Assembly (NCBI GenBank): GCA_022823365.1
Contig: JAJDXG010000036.1
Coordinates: 1 to 54,873, forward strand
DNA from: Gemmatimonadota bacterium
GTDB lineage: Bacteria; Gemmatimonadota; Gemmatimonadetes; Longimicrobiales; Gaopeijiaceae
DNA: 54,873 nt
Direction of reading: 5' to 3'
Below are positions 41,432-50,397 of this stretch, piece after piece (the stretch's first letter is position 1; every line of letters begins with the position of its first letter). The notes beneath the pieces were generated by a model. That model saw nothing but the letters and a program-made list of their open reading frames with translations, did no database searches and had not been told where the DNA came from. The position numbers were made by a program, and so were the translations under genes.

Positions 41432-42991
41432 TCAGTTGGACGCCGAAACCAAAGTTTCGTCCTCGTAGTCGTGCGTGTAGTGGAAAAGCGGAGTCGTCCC
41501 GACCTTGACCTTTCGCGGCCAGAAACGGACTTCGAGCCGGTCCGGACGAAACTCGATTTCGGCGAAATTGTCGGTGGCGATGACAGGCGAACACTCATAC
41601 CGGAATCCCCGAGTGAGTTCGCCGTCCATGTGGAAATCCACCGCTGAACCGTGTGGGTACGGCCAGTAGACGGGACTGGACACGATGTTGTGAAACATCG
41701 AGGCATCGCCCATCACCGTGCCAACAGTGCTCACATGAATGTCTCCCGACAGGACGACCAGGCGCTGCCGGACCCTCTCGGTTGCGCTGAGAAAGCTGTC
41801 CCGTTGCTTCGGCGACACATCCCACTTGTCCGGGGCGTCTCCCGCCAATCCGCCGAAGCCGTGGAGCGTGCCCTTGGACAGGGGTACCAGTGGAACGGCA
41901 GCAAGAACCACCTTGTAAGCGCAGTCCGAATCGTCCGTCATCCACTTCACCAGGGCGGAGAGTTGCGCCGCCGAGAAAAGCCGCGATTCGCGGCCGTCCG
42001 TGCGGAGGACCCGTTCGGTCCGTGTGTCGGTTACGAAGTACTCAACGATCCCATCCCGAAAGGCATACCAGTACCGATTCGGCCTCCCCACGATCCGGCC
42101 GTCGGACGCCTCGTACAACGGCGAGTACGACATCTGGAAGACGTCAAAGGCGTGGAGCGCCGCCGGCACCTTGGTCAGCAGCTTCGTGCGATCCGCTTTG
42201 GCCGGATAGTTGTCTTCGATCTCGTGATCATCAAGGAGATTGACGGTCGGTACGACACTGCTCAGCATTCGGAACCATCGAGTCCCGAAGAGGGACTCAT
42301 AGCGGCCCGCGTACTGCTGGAAGCTGACGTCGTTGCGGAAGTCGTTGAGGTCGTCTGCGTAGATCTGGTCTCCGACGAAGACCAGGTTGTCGAGCGGCCT
42401 TGCCTGATGCACGCGGAGTATGGAGCCATAGGCCTTGTCCGATCGGTCGTCAAAAAGAAAGGAGTCCGAGTCACCGGCCCCAAGCCTCAGCGCGTAGCGG
42501 CAGGAACCCAATGCGATGCGATGGCGGTCCGGAACGGATTCGCGGGTCCGGAAGACAGGGGCGTCATGGCTCCATCTGAGCGGGTGCGCCCGGGCCCACG
42601 CGCAGGCCTCGTCGTAGGCGGCGGCGGTAAAGACCCCGACGCGGTAAGCGTGCGGCCGTCCCGCAGCCAGTCCTTCGACGACGAACACTCCCGAGTGCGC
42701 GAAATTGGGATTCAGGCGGATCACTTTCGTCGTGCCTGCCTCAGGCCGACCGGTATCGTCGAGCGGCCACAGAGTCAACTGCGCGTAGCCGAGACCGGCC
42801 GCTGGCCGCCATTGGCAGAAGACTCGGACGCCGGTTTCGGTGAGTGCGCCAAGGATCGGGCCGACGGCCGGTGGCCGGCAGTCCTGCGACCTGTGTGAAC
42901 GGCGGAACAGTCGCCCGAACAGGGCAGTCAGAAAGGAGCCCACGCGGACGTCAATACCGGTCGAGGTGCGCCCGAATGAGCGGATAGACAT
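41432..42991 (-). CDS. Alkaline phosphatase D-like metallophosphatase (PhoD family)
   Basis: A 519-residue protein with the PhoD-like motifs: IALGSCRYAL (about 159-168), FVGDQIYADDLND (metal-binding Asp), NLLDDHEIEDNY and VLSGDIHVSTVG. No Tat or Sec signal is evident, unlike secreted PhoD; the N-terminus has a short hydrophobic bit (SFLTALFGRLF). It would hydrolyse phosphate mono- or diesters. Its first 41 bases overlap the end of the preceding hydrolase gene, so it is the last gene of a three-gene leftward operon. Confidence 0.85.
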   Translation of the reverse strand: MSIRSFGRTSTGIDVRVGSFLTALFGRLFRRSHRSQDCRPPAVGPILGALTETGVRVFCQWRPAAGLGYAQLTLWPLDDTGRPEAGTTKVIRLNPNFAHSGVFVVEGLAAGRPHAYRVGVFTAAAYDEACAWARAHPLRWSHDAPVFRTRESVPDRHRIALGSCRYALRLGAGDSDSFLFDDRSDKAYGSILRVHQARPLDNLVFVGDQIYADDLNDFRNDVSFQQYAGRYESLFGTRWFRMLSSVVPTVNLLDDHEIEDNYPAKADRTKLLTKVPAALHAFDVFQMSYSPLYEASDGRIVGRPNRYWYAFRDGIVEYFVTDTRTERVLRTDGRESRLFSAAQLSALVKWMTDDSDCAYKVVLAAVPLVPLSKGTLHGFGGLAGDAPDKWDVSPKQRDSFLSATERVRQRLVVLSGDIHVSTVGTVMGDASMFHNIVSSPVYWPYPHGSAVDFHMDGELTRGFRYECSPVIATDNFAEIEFRPDRLEVRFWPRKVKVGTTPLFHYTHDYEDETLVSASN

Positions 42992-44768
42992 CGCGTTGAG
43001 CGTCCTTCCCGTAGATGCAGTCGATGTGGCCGTACTCCGGGATCACATGGTGCGAGTACTGCGAGGCGCCGAAACGCCGTCTCAGGAGGCGGTACGTTTT
43101 TCGGGTGCTCGTCGGCAAGAAGGTGCGGTTCAGCGCGCCGTGGATGAAACAGACAGGGATGTTGAGACCTCGGAGTTGCGGAAGGTAGGCGTTCCTTCCG
43201 TCCGCGGCCACGATGCGTTTCCGTCTCGCGATGAGGGCCAGCTGAGCCAGCGCCGCCACATTCGCTTCGCCGAACATCTCCGGGAGGGCCTCGAGGAACG
43301 TCGCTTCATTCAACTGGTCGCGCTCGTAGAGCGGGCCGTAGAGCGCGGTGATGCGGTTGCTCGTCGCGCTGTCGGAGCTTGACCGCCCGGAGAGCGGCAG
43401 AAGCCGATACAGCACCCGGTCGAGCGCCCGGAGCCACCGCGGATCGCGTTCGCGAGCCGTCACATCCACGGCGCGAAGCCGCAGCAGGCCGAAGAACCAG
43501 GGGACGCGCAGGTGCGCGAGCAGCCGTTGGGGGAACCACGGAACAAAGACATGCGGTCCGATCTGGGAGATCACCGCCGACCGCACACCCTGGAGCCCGG
43601 AGAGCATCGCCATCGTGAAGGTCGTGGCGCCGAAGCAGTGCGCGACGACCTGCACACCGGGCGCGCCGGTCATCTCGCGGACCTTGTCGATGGCGGCGGG
43701 GTAGTCGTAACGGGCCACATCGTCCGCCGTGTGCAGATCGCCGGAATGGGGAAGGTCGATGCTGGACCGGTAGTCGAAGAGCCAGCAGTCGTAGCCGGCC
43801 TCGAACAGGTACTCCACCAGGTTGGTCGCGATCGTGTCGATCGAGAAGATGAGGCTGGAGACGCCCAACCCGTGGGTGAGCACGACGGGACCCCGGCTGC
43901 CGCCCCGATACCGGGTAAGGCGCAACTGTTTCCCGTCCTCGGTCGTCACCGGAACCGCCTGGCCCACCCCGCAGCGCAGGGGACGCCGCTGGCGCGGCGG
44001 CGCGTTCTCGTCGAACCGCTGCAGCCCACGCCCGAATCCGCCGTAGATCTTGAAGAGCGAGCCGGCGAAGAAGCCGCCAAAGTCGGCCAGCGCCTTCGCC
44101 CGGGCTTTCGCCGAATCGGGCCCCGTCGGCCGCATGGTGGTGAGCTGCCGGACGAAGTCGGTAACCGCAATCCGTAGCACGCCGCGCAACGGTGGGGAAG
44201 CGTCCGGAGAGTCACAGCGACGCAGTTCGATGTACAGCGTGGTGGTGTCCGGCCAGAGATCGAACCCGGGGTCGTCGCGGATGACCTTGTGGCCGCGGAA
44301 CTCGTAGCTCGCGCCGTCCTCGGCGGTCAGCGTCGCCCGGTACTCCATCCGCTTCGACTTGGGATCGTCGGGGTCGTCGCTGAAGAGGTTGAAACGCCCT
44401 CCGCAGGCGATCAGGCGGCTCTCCGAAAGCGCCGGCGCCTCCACCGTCCCGAAAAGGTCCGCCTCGTGCGCCGGGTCAGCGAGCATCCCTTCCACGTCGT
44501 CCACCGAGATGGAGAAGACGAACGCGAAGGACGATCCGGCCGCACGCCCCGCTTCGGCGCCCTCCCAGTAGTCCTCGCCCTCTCCGACGAAGCCCGCCAT
44601 CCTCTCCGTGAAATGGACGCCCGCCGGTACAGGAATCGTGGAGGACGCCGTCGGCCCCCCCGGCGCGGCCTCCGCTGCCGCCCGGCCGGACATCGCGCCA
44701 GGTTTCACCAGGTTTGTTTCGGGGCGGACATTGGCTGCTGACGCGTCAAACCGGAACCTGAACGGCAC
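42951..44768 (-). CDS. Alpha/beta hydrolase, duplicate of the GMC fusion's C-terminal half
   Basis: A 605-residue protein almost collinear with residues ~590-1156 of the next upstream gene. The first ~45 residues are a unique linker. Then comes a region of unknown fold (HFTERMAGFVGEGEDYWEGA), and an alpha/beta hydrolase with HGLGVSS oxyanion motif, nucleophile elbow VVAHCFGATTF in which Cys takes the usual Ser place, and the catalytic His in EYGHIDC near the end. The same Cys is in the fusion, so it is ancestral rather than a mutation. The gene starts 18 bp after the fusion's stop and likely arose by tandem duplication. Confidence 0.85.
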   Translation of the reverse strand: MPFRFRFDASAANVRPETNLVKPGAMSGRAAAEAAPGGPTASSTIPVPAGVHFTERMAGFVGEGEDYWEGAEAGRAAGSSFAFVFSISVDDVEGMLADPAHEADLFGTVEAPALSESRLIACGGRFNLFSDDPDDPKSKRMEYRATLTAEDGASYEFRGHKVIRDDPGFDLWPDTTTLYIELRRCDSPDASPPLRGVLRIAVTDFVRQLTTMRPTGPDSAKARAKALADFGGFFAGSLFKIYGGFGRGLQRFDENAPPRQRRPLRCGVGQAVPVTTEDGKQLRLTRYRGGSRGPVVLTHGLGVSSLIFSIDTIATNLVEYLFEAGYDCWLFDYRSSIDLPHSGDLHTADDVARYDYPAAIDKVREMTGAPGVQVVAHCFGATTFTMAMLSGLQGVRSAVISQIGPHVFVPWFPQRLLAHLRVPWFFGLLRLRAVDVTARERDPRWLRALDRVLYRLLPLSGRSSSDSATSNRITALYGPLYERDQLNEATFLEALPEMFGEANVAALAQLALIARRKRIVAADGRNAYLPQLRGLNIPVCFIHGALNRTFLPTSTRKTYRLLRRRFGASQYSHHVIPEYGHIDCIYGKDAQRDVYPLIRAHLDRY

Positions 44769-44786
44769 ATGATGCGGGCCGCAGCA

Positions 44787-47700
44787 TCACGTACCGTCAA
44801 GATGGGCGCGCATGAGGGGAAAAACGTCGCGCGCGGCATCCTTTCCGAAGACGCAGTCGACGTGCCCGTAGTTCGGGATCACGTGGCGCGTGTACTGCGC
44901 GGCGCCGAACCGCCGCCTGAGGAGGCGGTACGTCTTCCGGGTGCTCTTCGGCAGATAGGTCCTATTCTGCGCGCCGTGGATGAAACAGACAGGCAGGTTG
45001 AGCCCCTCCAGTTTCGGGAGATAGACATTCCGGCCGTCCGAGTCCACGACCCGGCAGCGGCGGGCGATCAAACCCAATTGCGCCAGAGCGGCGACGTTCG
45101 CCTCGCCGAACATTTCCGGAAGCGCGTCGTTGAAGGTCGCGTCGTTCAACTGGTCCCGTTCGTAGAGCGCACCGTAGAGCGCGGTGATGCGATTGGCTAC
45201 AGGATTCTCACTGCTCGCCCGCCCGGATAGTGGAAGCAGCCAGTAAAGGATCCGATCCAGGGCCCTGAGCCAGCGCGGATCGCGTCCCGAAGACGTGACG
45301 TCCATGGCCCGCACCCGCAGCAGGCCGAGAAACCAGGGAAGACGCATGTACGCCAGCAGACGCTGCGGGAACCACGGGACATACACATGGGGCCCGATCT
45401 GGCACATGACGGCGGACCGCACGCCCTGCAATCCGGAGAGCATCGCCATCGTGAACGTTGTCGCGCCGAAGCAGTGGGCGACCATCTGCACATCGGCGGC
45501 GCCAGTCTCTTCGCGCACCTTGGCGATCGCGGCGGGATAGTCGTAGCGAGCGATCTCGTCCGCGGTGTGCAACTCGCCGGAATAGGCCAGGTCCACGCTC
45601 GACCGATAGTCGAAAAGCCAGCAGTCGTAGCCGGCCTCGAACAGATACTCCAGCATGTTCGTGTCGATCGTGTCGATCGCGAACATGAGGCTCGAGACCC
45701 CGAGGCCGGGCGCCAGGATGACCGGACCGCGGCCGCCGCCCCGGTACCGGGTAAGGCGCAACTGTTTCCCATCCTCCGTCGTCACGGGGACGACCTGTCC
45801 GACGCCGCAGCGCAGGGGACGCCGCTTGCGTGGCGGCGCCTTCTCGTCGAACCGCCGCAGGGCGCCGCCGACCCGACCGTAGATCTTGAAGAGCGAACCG
45901 GCAAAGAAGCCGCCGAAGTCAGCCAGCGCCTTGGCCCGGGCCGTCGCGGAATCGCGCCCCGTGGGCCGCATGGTGGTGAGCTGCCGGATGAAGTCGGTGA
46001 CCGCAATCCGCAGCACGCCGCGCAACGGCTCGTCCGCGGCTTCAGCGTCCCGGCGGCGCAGCTCGATGTACAGGGTGGTCGTGTCGGCCCAGAGGTCGAA
46101 GCCCGGGTCGTCGCGGACGACTTTGTGCCCCCGGAACTCGTACTGCGCGCCGTCCTCGGCGGTGAGCGTCGCCCGATACTCCATGCGCTTCGTGGCGGGG
46201 TCATCGGGGTCGTCGCTGAAGAGGTTGAAGCGCCCGCCGGAGGCGATGAGGCGGTTCTCCGAGAGCGCTGGTGCGTCCACGCTCCCGAAAAGATCCGCCT
46301 CGTGCGCCGGATCGGCGAGCATGCGGTCCACGTCCTCCACCGAAATGGAGAAGACGAACGCGAACGACGACCCGGCCGTGCGTCCCGCTTCCGCGCCCGC
46401 CCAGTAGTCCGCTCCCTCCCCGAAGAAGCCGGCCATGCGCTCGGTGAAGCGGACGCCTGCGGGCCGTGCGGTGATGGACGGTCCCGCGCGCCGTACCGGC
46501 GCGTCCGTCTTCGACTGCACGTCGAAGCTCCAGCCGCGGTCACGCGCGAGGTGGATCGCCGCCCGCTCGGCGACCGCCGAGATGGTCAGGAGCGGATTCA
46601 CTCCCACCGGGGAGGGGAGGGCCGCTCCGTCGCACACGTAGAGACCGTCGTGGACTGCCTCCGGATCGTCAGCGGAGCCGTCGAACACGCGGCACTTGTG
46701 GTCCACCACTCCCGAGGCCCGGTCCGTCCCGATGTTGCAGCCGCCGAGGGGATGGACCGTGATGAGGTTCTCGCCGAGCAGGCGGCGGGAGATGGGGTTC
46801 TCGATCCAGGTCGCTCCGAGCGCCTGTGCCAGTTCCTCTCCCCGCCGCGCGATATCGGCGAAGATCTGCTGGCGCGCGACCCCCGGCCAGTGGACCCGCG
46901 GCCGGCCGTGGCCGTCCAGCCGGATCTCGCCCGCTCCATCGTCGTGCGCCATCGTGAGCAGCACCTGGGTGTGGTGGACCGCCCCCTCGTAGGAACCCTG
47001 GATCAGGCTCTCGATCCGGTCCTTGTGTTCACTCAGCCACGCGGCGGCGCCGCCGTCGCCGTTCTTCCCGGATACGGAGGCCACCGCCTTGAGCGCGACG
47101 GGCATCAGTGGTGCGAGGGGACTCGGAATCGCGCCCTCCTGAATGATCATCCCGTCGCGGAAGGCGTCGGTGTTCCGGAGGTCCACCGCGCCCGTGATGG
47201 TGGGCCCGGGTGGGTCCACGTCCAGATCGCGCTGGCCGATTCCGACGCTGCCGACCGGCAGCTTGCCGTTGTAGGTGAAGCCCAGGACGTCGCCGTTCCC
47301 GGTGAAGCCCTTGCCCAATCTCCCCGACAGCGGGAGACCGCGGTCCCGCGAGCGCAGCAGGATGCCGGTGGAGCCGAGACTGCCGGCCCCCAGCACCACG
47401 ACCGACGCCGTGACGAACAGCGGGGCCTCGTCGAACCGCCCGCGGGCGAAACCGACGGGTGTGTAGTAGATCCTCCAGCCACCGTTCGGCGCCCGTTCCA
47501 GGTGCGAGACGCTCGCCCTCGTGAACACCTCCGCGCCGTGGTTCACCGCGTCGGGCAGCCAAGTCAGCATCGTCGTCTTCTTCGCGCCGATGTTGCAGCC
47601 GGAACAGCAGTCGCCGCAGAAGGTGCACGCCTCGAGCGCGACACCGGCGGCGTTCGTTCCCGCTTCGAACGCGACGTTGATCGGGACCCGCGCGTAGGGA

Positions 47701-48257
47701 GCCTTCATCGCGCTCGCAGCGGCGCGCAACGCTTCCGCCTTCGCCACGGGCCGGTCCTCGGGGAGCGTCTGCGGCTCCAGCATCGCCAGGGCGCGCTCGT
47801 AGCCGAGCTCGAACGCGGAATCCCGCGTCAGCGCGTCCGGCCAGGCGGGGTCGCGCAGCACCCGATCGTCCGCCTTGAGGGCCACGTTGGCGTTGATCAG
47901 CGAGGTCCCGCCGAGCCCGCAGCCGACGAGGACGTGCAGGTCGTCGTTCAGGGAGAGATCGAAGAGCCCGGTCCGCGATCCGGTGCGCAGCCGGGAGGAG
48001 TTGAGTTGCAACTCTCCCTGCGCGTCGAAGATCGTGCGTGGGAACTCGCCGGTGGAGATCTCGCGCCCGCGTTCGAGAACGCAGACGCTCTTCCCGCAGC
48101 GGGCCATGCGCGACGCGGCCACCGACCCGCCGTAACCGGAGCCCACCACGACAACGTCGTAGACGGGGCGCACCCGCGAGAGCGGGAGAGAGACGGTCCA
48201 TGTTCCTGTTCTCCTCAGTGGATGTCTGGTGCGGTCGTTCGGAACCGCCGGTCGCAA
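44787..48257 (-). CDS. GMC-family oxidoreductase fused to an alpha/beta hydrolase
   Basis: A 1156-residue fusion. The N-terminal half is a GMC/cholesterol-oxidase-like flavoprotein: the FAD dinucleotide motif VVVGSGYGGSVAA (about 34-46), GCGLGGTSLINAN, a Cys-rich CTFCGDCCSGCNIG, and the HPLGGCNIG and NPLLTISA active-site regions near 500-560. The C-terminal half (about 590-1156) is the hydrolase with AHCFGATTF and NYGHVDC. GMC members oxidise alcohols, and this long type is related to sterol oxidases; a sterol or terpenoid-type ester substrate is likely but unproven. A GTG start at 48173 would drop 28 weak N-terminal residues. Confidence 0.88.
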   Translation of the reverse strand: MRPAVPNDRTRHPLRRTGTWTVSLPLSRVRPVYDVVVVGSGYGGSVAASRMARCGKSVCVLERGREISTGEFPRTIFDAQGELQLNSSRLRTGSRTGLFDLSLNDDLHVLVGCGLGGTSLINANVALKADDRVLRDPAWPDALTRDSAFELGYERALAMLEPQTLPEDRPVAKAEALRAAASAMKAPYARVPINVAFEAGTNAAGVALEACTFCGDCCSGCNIGAKKTTMLTWLPDAVNHGAEVFTRASVSHLERAPNGGWRIYYTPVGFARGRFDEAPLFVTASVVVLGAGSLGSTGILLRSRDRGLPLSGRLGKGFTGNGDVLGFTYNGKLPVGSVGIGQRDLDVDPPGPTITGAVDLRNTDAFRDGMIIQEGAIPSPLAPLMPVALKAVASVSGKNGDGGAAAWLSEHKDRIESLIQGSYEGAVHHTQVLLTMAHDDGAGEIRLDGHGRPRVHWPGVARQQIFADIARRGEELAQALGATWIENPISRRLLGENLITVHPLGGCNIGTDRASGVVDHKCRVFDGSADDPEAVHDGLYVCDGAALPSPVGVNPLLTISAVAERAAIHLARDRGWSFDVQSKTDAPVRRAGPSITARPAGVRFTERMAGFFGEGADYWAGAEAGRTAGSSFAFVFSISVEDVDRMLADPAHEADLFGSVDAPALSENRLIASGGRFNLFSDDPDDPATKRMEYRATLTAEDGAQYEFRGHKVVRDDPGFDLWADTTTLYIELRRRDAEAADEPLRGVLRIAVTDFIRQLTTMRPTGRDSATARAKALADFGGFFAGSLFKIYGRVGGALRRFDEKAPPRKRRPLRCGVGQVVPVTTEDGKQLRLTRYRGGGRGPVILAPGLGVSSLMFAIDTIDTNMLEYLFEAGYDCWLFDYRSSVDLAYSGELHTADEIARYDYPAAIAKVREETGAADVQMVAHCFGATTFTMAMLSGLQGVRSAVMCQIGPHVYVPWFPQRLLAYMRLPWFLGLLRVRAMDVTSSGRDPRWLRALDRILYWLLPLSGRASSENPVANRITALYGALYERDQLNDATFNDALPEMFGEANVAALAQLGLIARRCRVVDSDGRNVYLPKLEGLNLPVCFIHGAQNRTYLPKSTRKTYRLLRRRFGAAQYTRHVIPNYGHVDCVFGKDAARDVFPLMRAHLDGT

Positions 48258-48288
48258 ACTCCTACGCGAAGGTGCCGCTCCACTACGA

Positions 48289-49413
48289 CTACGGCGAGGG
48301 AAGGTGCTTCGGCCTATGCCACGCCTCGGGCCTGGAGTACGGCTTCATGCGCGCGCGAAGACGCCGGAGCGTCGGCTCCGGCGTGGGTGTCGCGTTCTCC
48401 GGAAACGCGCATCCGAGCTCGGCGATGTCCTGCCAGTCGGCGTAGTGGTAGTACCGGACCTGACGCTCCTGCGTGCTGTACATACTCTCGTAGTTCATGG
48501 CGATGCCGTTCGGGTCCGGATTGTCGGGATGCCGGTAACCGAGCAGGTGGAAGACCTCGTGGTTCAGGACTCCCCAACTGAGGTTGTGATCGGCCTCCGC
48601 CAGCGCCAATGGGAACCAGAAGGTCAGTCCATCCCAAACCTGCGCCCACATCGCGATGATGGAACCGTCCTCCCGCTTGGGGTCCTGATCCGCATAGATC
48701 GCGACGGCCGTTCGCGGCTCCCGTTCCCAGCCCTCCACGACGACGCTGCAGTTGTCGCACTCACTCCGCACGGCGAACCCTTCCGGCTCGGAAATCACCT
48801 CCCCACGCTCGATCACCGGGTAGCCGAGCTGCCACTCGATGTCCTCCGCCATCCGTTCGATGAACCCCAGTTGCGCTTCGAGGTTCGAGAGCGGTATTCC
48901 ATGCGGAGGCATGTTGTCGATGATGTCCACCCGAATCGGGGATCCGTCCCACTCGTGAGGGACAATTGCGAAGTCCCTTGCCAGGTCATACTCGGATCCG
49001 CAGGTGTACTCCGGAATCAGCGTGTGCGTCTCGACCTCGGGCCCCCACTCGCTTTCCTCGGCGTTGCGCAGCGACACCACACCCGCGAGGTAGCGCGTAC
49101 CGCGATGTAGATCGTCGACCGTGAGAGTCGTCTCCGATGTCCGTTCCGCGATCGCCGCCTCGATTCCGCGCACTGTCCACACGTGGACCTCATACGCCGT
49201 GGCAGTCGCCACGGGCTCCCATTCCAGCGTGAGCGCCGTCTCCGTTTGCTCCACCACGGTCAAACCCTCGGGCGGTGTCAGGGGAGGCGGTGGCGGAGGA
49301 GCAGGCGTCGTGGGAGCCGGGGACGGGCCGCTGGTCGACCCGCTGTCCGAGCCGCACGCGCCAAGCGACAGCGCGATGCCGACGGCCGCGAGCATCCTGG
49401 TAACGATCTTCAT
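48289..49413 (-). CDS. Lipoprotein with FN3 and metzincin-like domain
   Basis: A 374-residue lipoprotein: lipobox LSLGAC (Cys 20), Pro/Thr spacer, one FN3 domain (about 48-130), then a metzincin-like catalytic domain with LNHEVFHLLGYRHP (HExxHxxGxxH) and the Met-turn IAMNYE. AAGGAGGG lies before ATG 49413. The end is a basic tail. It combines in one chain what the neighbouring pair divides between two genes: surface anchor and protease. It lies 32 bp upstream of the GMC gene in the same direction and may be cotranscribed. Confidence 0.85.
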   Translation of the reverse strand: MKIVTRMLAAVGIALSLGACGSDSGSTSGPSPAPTTPAPPPPPPLTPPEGLTVVEQTETALTLEWEPVATATAYEVHVWTVRGIEAAIAERTSETTLTVDDLHRGTRYLAGVVSLRNAEESEWGPEVETHTLIPEYTCGSEYDLARDFAIVPHEWDGSPIRVDIIDNMPPHGIPLSNLEAQLGFIERMAEDIEWQLGYPVIERGEVISEPEGFAVRSECDNCSVVVEGWEREPRTAVAIYADQDPKREDGSIIAMWAQVWDGLTFWFPLALAEADHNLSWGVLNHEVFHLLGYRHPDNPDPNGIAMNYESMYSTQERQVRYYHYADWQDIAELGCAFPENATPTPEPTLRRLRARMKPYSRPEAWHRPKHLPSP

Positions 49414-49479
49414 GAGGAACCCTCCTTGGGTTTCAGCGCGATCCGCAATAGAGCCGGTCTTGTGGACCCCGCGGGCGGT

Positions 49480-50397
49480 TTACGGGACGGTTTCGAGCCC
49501 ACAGGTCTCGGTGGAGCAGACGACTCCGGCGGCATCGCAGCCTTCTCCGTGAAACGCCAGCTCGAGATCCGGGTCCTGGAACGCGTCGTGCCGCATCTGA
49601 ATGTCCACCGTGTGTTCGACGTGCTGGCCTTCGGCCCTCACGTCCCAGGCCTCGATGTGGAGCGCGAAGTTGGTGTTGGAGTGCGGGAGGCCGTCCACCG
49701 CGTCCTGCGAAAGCTCCAGGTACGGCGCCGCGAACTCCATGACCGGCCCCTGGTCTCCCTCCATGACCCGGAAGGCGAAGGTCCGCTGGACGTAGACGTC
49801 GGCCGGCCCGCCCGGCTCGGGCCGCGTGGCGACGACGCTCAACTCCGGACAAGGGGAGACGCCGCCATCCGCTATGCGCACCTGGAGGTCAGCACCGAGC
49901 CTGGCATTCACCCCGCCGCCGGGAACGAAACGCACCGCCACGGTTTCGGGTCCCTCGTCGAACTGGTCGTCGGGCAACGCTGCGAGTGCGATGGACGACT
50001 CTCCGGAGACTCCCTGTCCCGCGGGAATCTCGATCGTGGCCTCGGCGAGTTCGAAGTCCGCGGCCGACGCTGTGACCGGCAGGGTCGAAACGGACAAGGT
50101 CCAGGGCGCGTCCAGGGTGCGTACCTGGTAAGTGACCCGAATCTCCGCGGTCTCGCCTTCACCGACTTCAATCGGTCCGGGCTCGAACGCGACGGTCACC
50201 GTCGGGGGCGGGGGCGGTGGAGGCGCGGTCGGTCCATCGCTTCCGCATCCGGCGAGTCCGAGGCAAACGACGAGCCCGATGACGGGCCCGTTGCGCGTTC
50301 GAACCGCCAGGGCCCGTCCGGCGCGGAGCCACAGCCTCGCGCGGCGCCTCGTCCCGTGCCTTGACACGTTACGGTTTCCGTGTGGCGCGGGCGCCAA
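49480..50397 (-). CDS. Lipoprotein paired with the second metalloprotease
   Basis: A 305-residue protein whose lipobox CLGLAGC lies about 50 residues in, after an Arg-rich start; a start closer to the lipobox may be used. A Pro-rich spacer and Thr-Val-rich Calx-beta-like region follow (VGEGETAEIRVTYQV), then a domain without known family that contains four Cys. It overlaps the end of the metalloprotease gene by 29 bp, like the pair at 28.5 kb. Confidence 0.75.
   Translation of the reverse strand: MAPAPHGNRNVSRHGTRRRARLWLRAGRALAVRTRNGPVIGLVVCLGLAGCGSDGPTAPPPPPPPTVTVAFEPGPIEVGEGETAEIRVTYQVRTLDAPWTLSVSTLPVTASAADFELAEATIEIPAGQGVSGESSIALAALPDDQFDEGPETVAVRFVPGGGVNARLGADLQVRIADGGVSPCPELSVVATRPEPGGPADVYVQRTFAFRVMEGDQGPVMEFAAPYLELSQDAVDGLPHSNTNFALHIEAWDVRAEGQHVEHTVDIQMRHDAFQDPDLELAFHGEGCDAAGVVCSTETCGLETVP

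Noticed and set aside
45387-48581. A 1064-codon plus-strand open frame opposite the GMC fusion
   Set aside because: Shadow of a clear GMC flavoprotein and hydrolase; no domain of its own.
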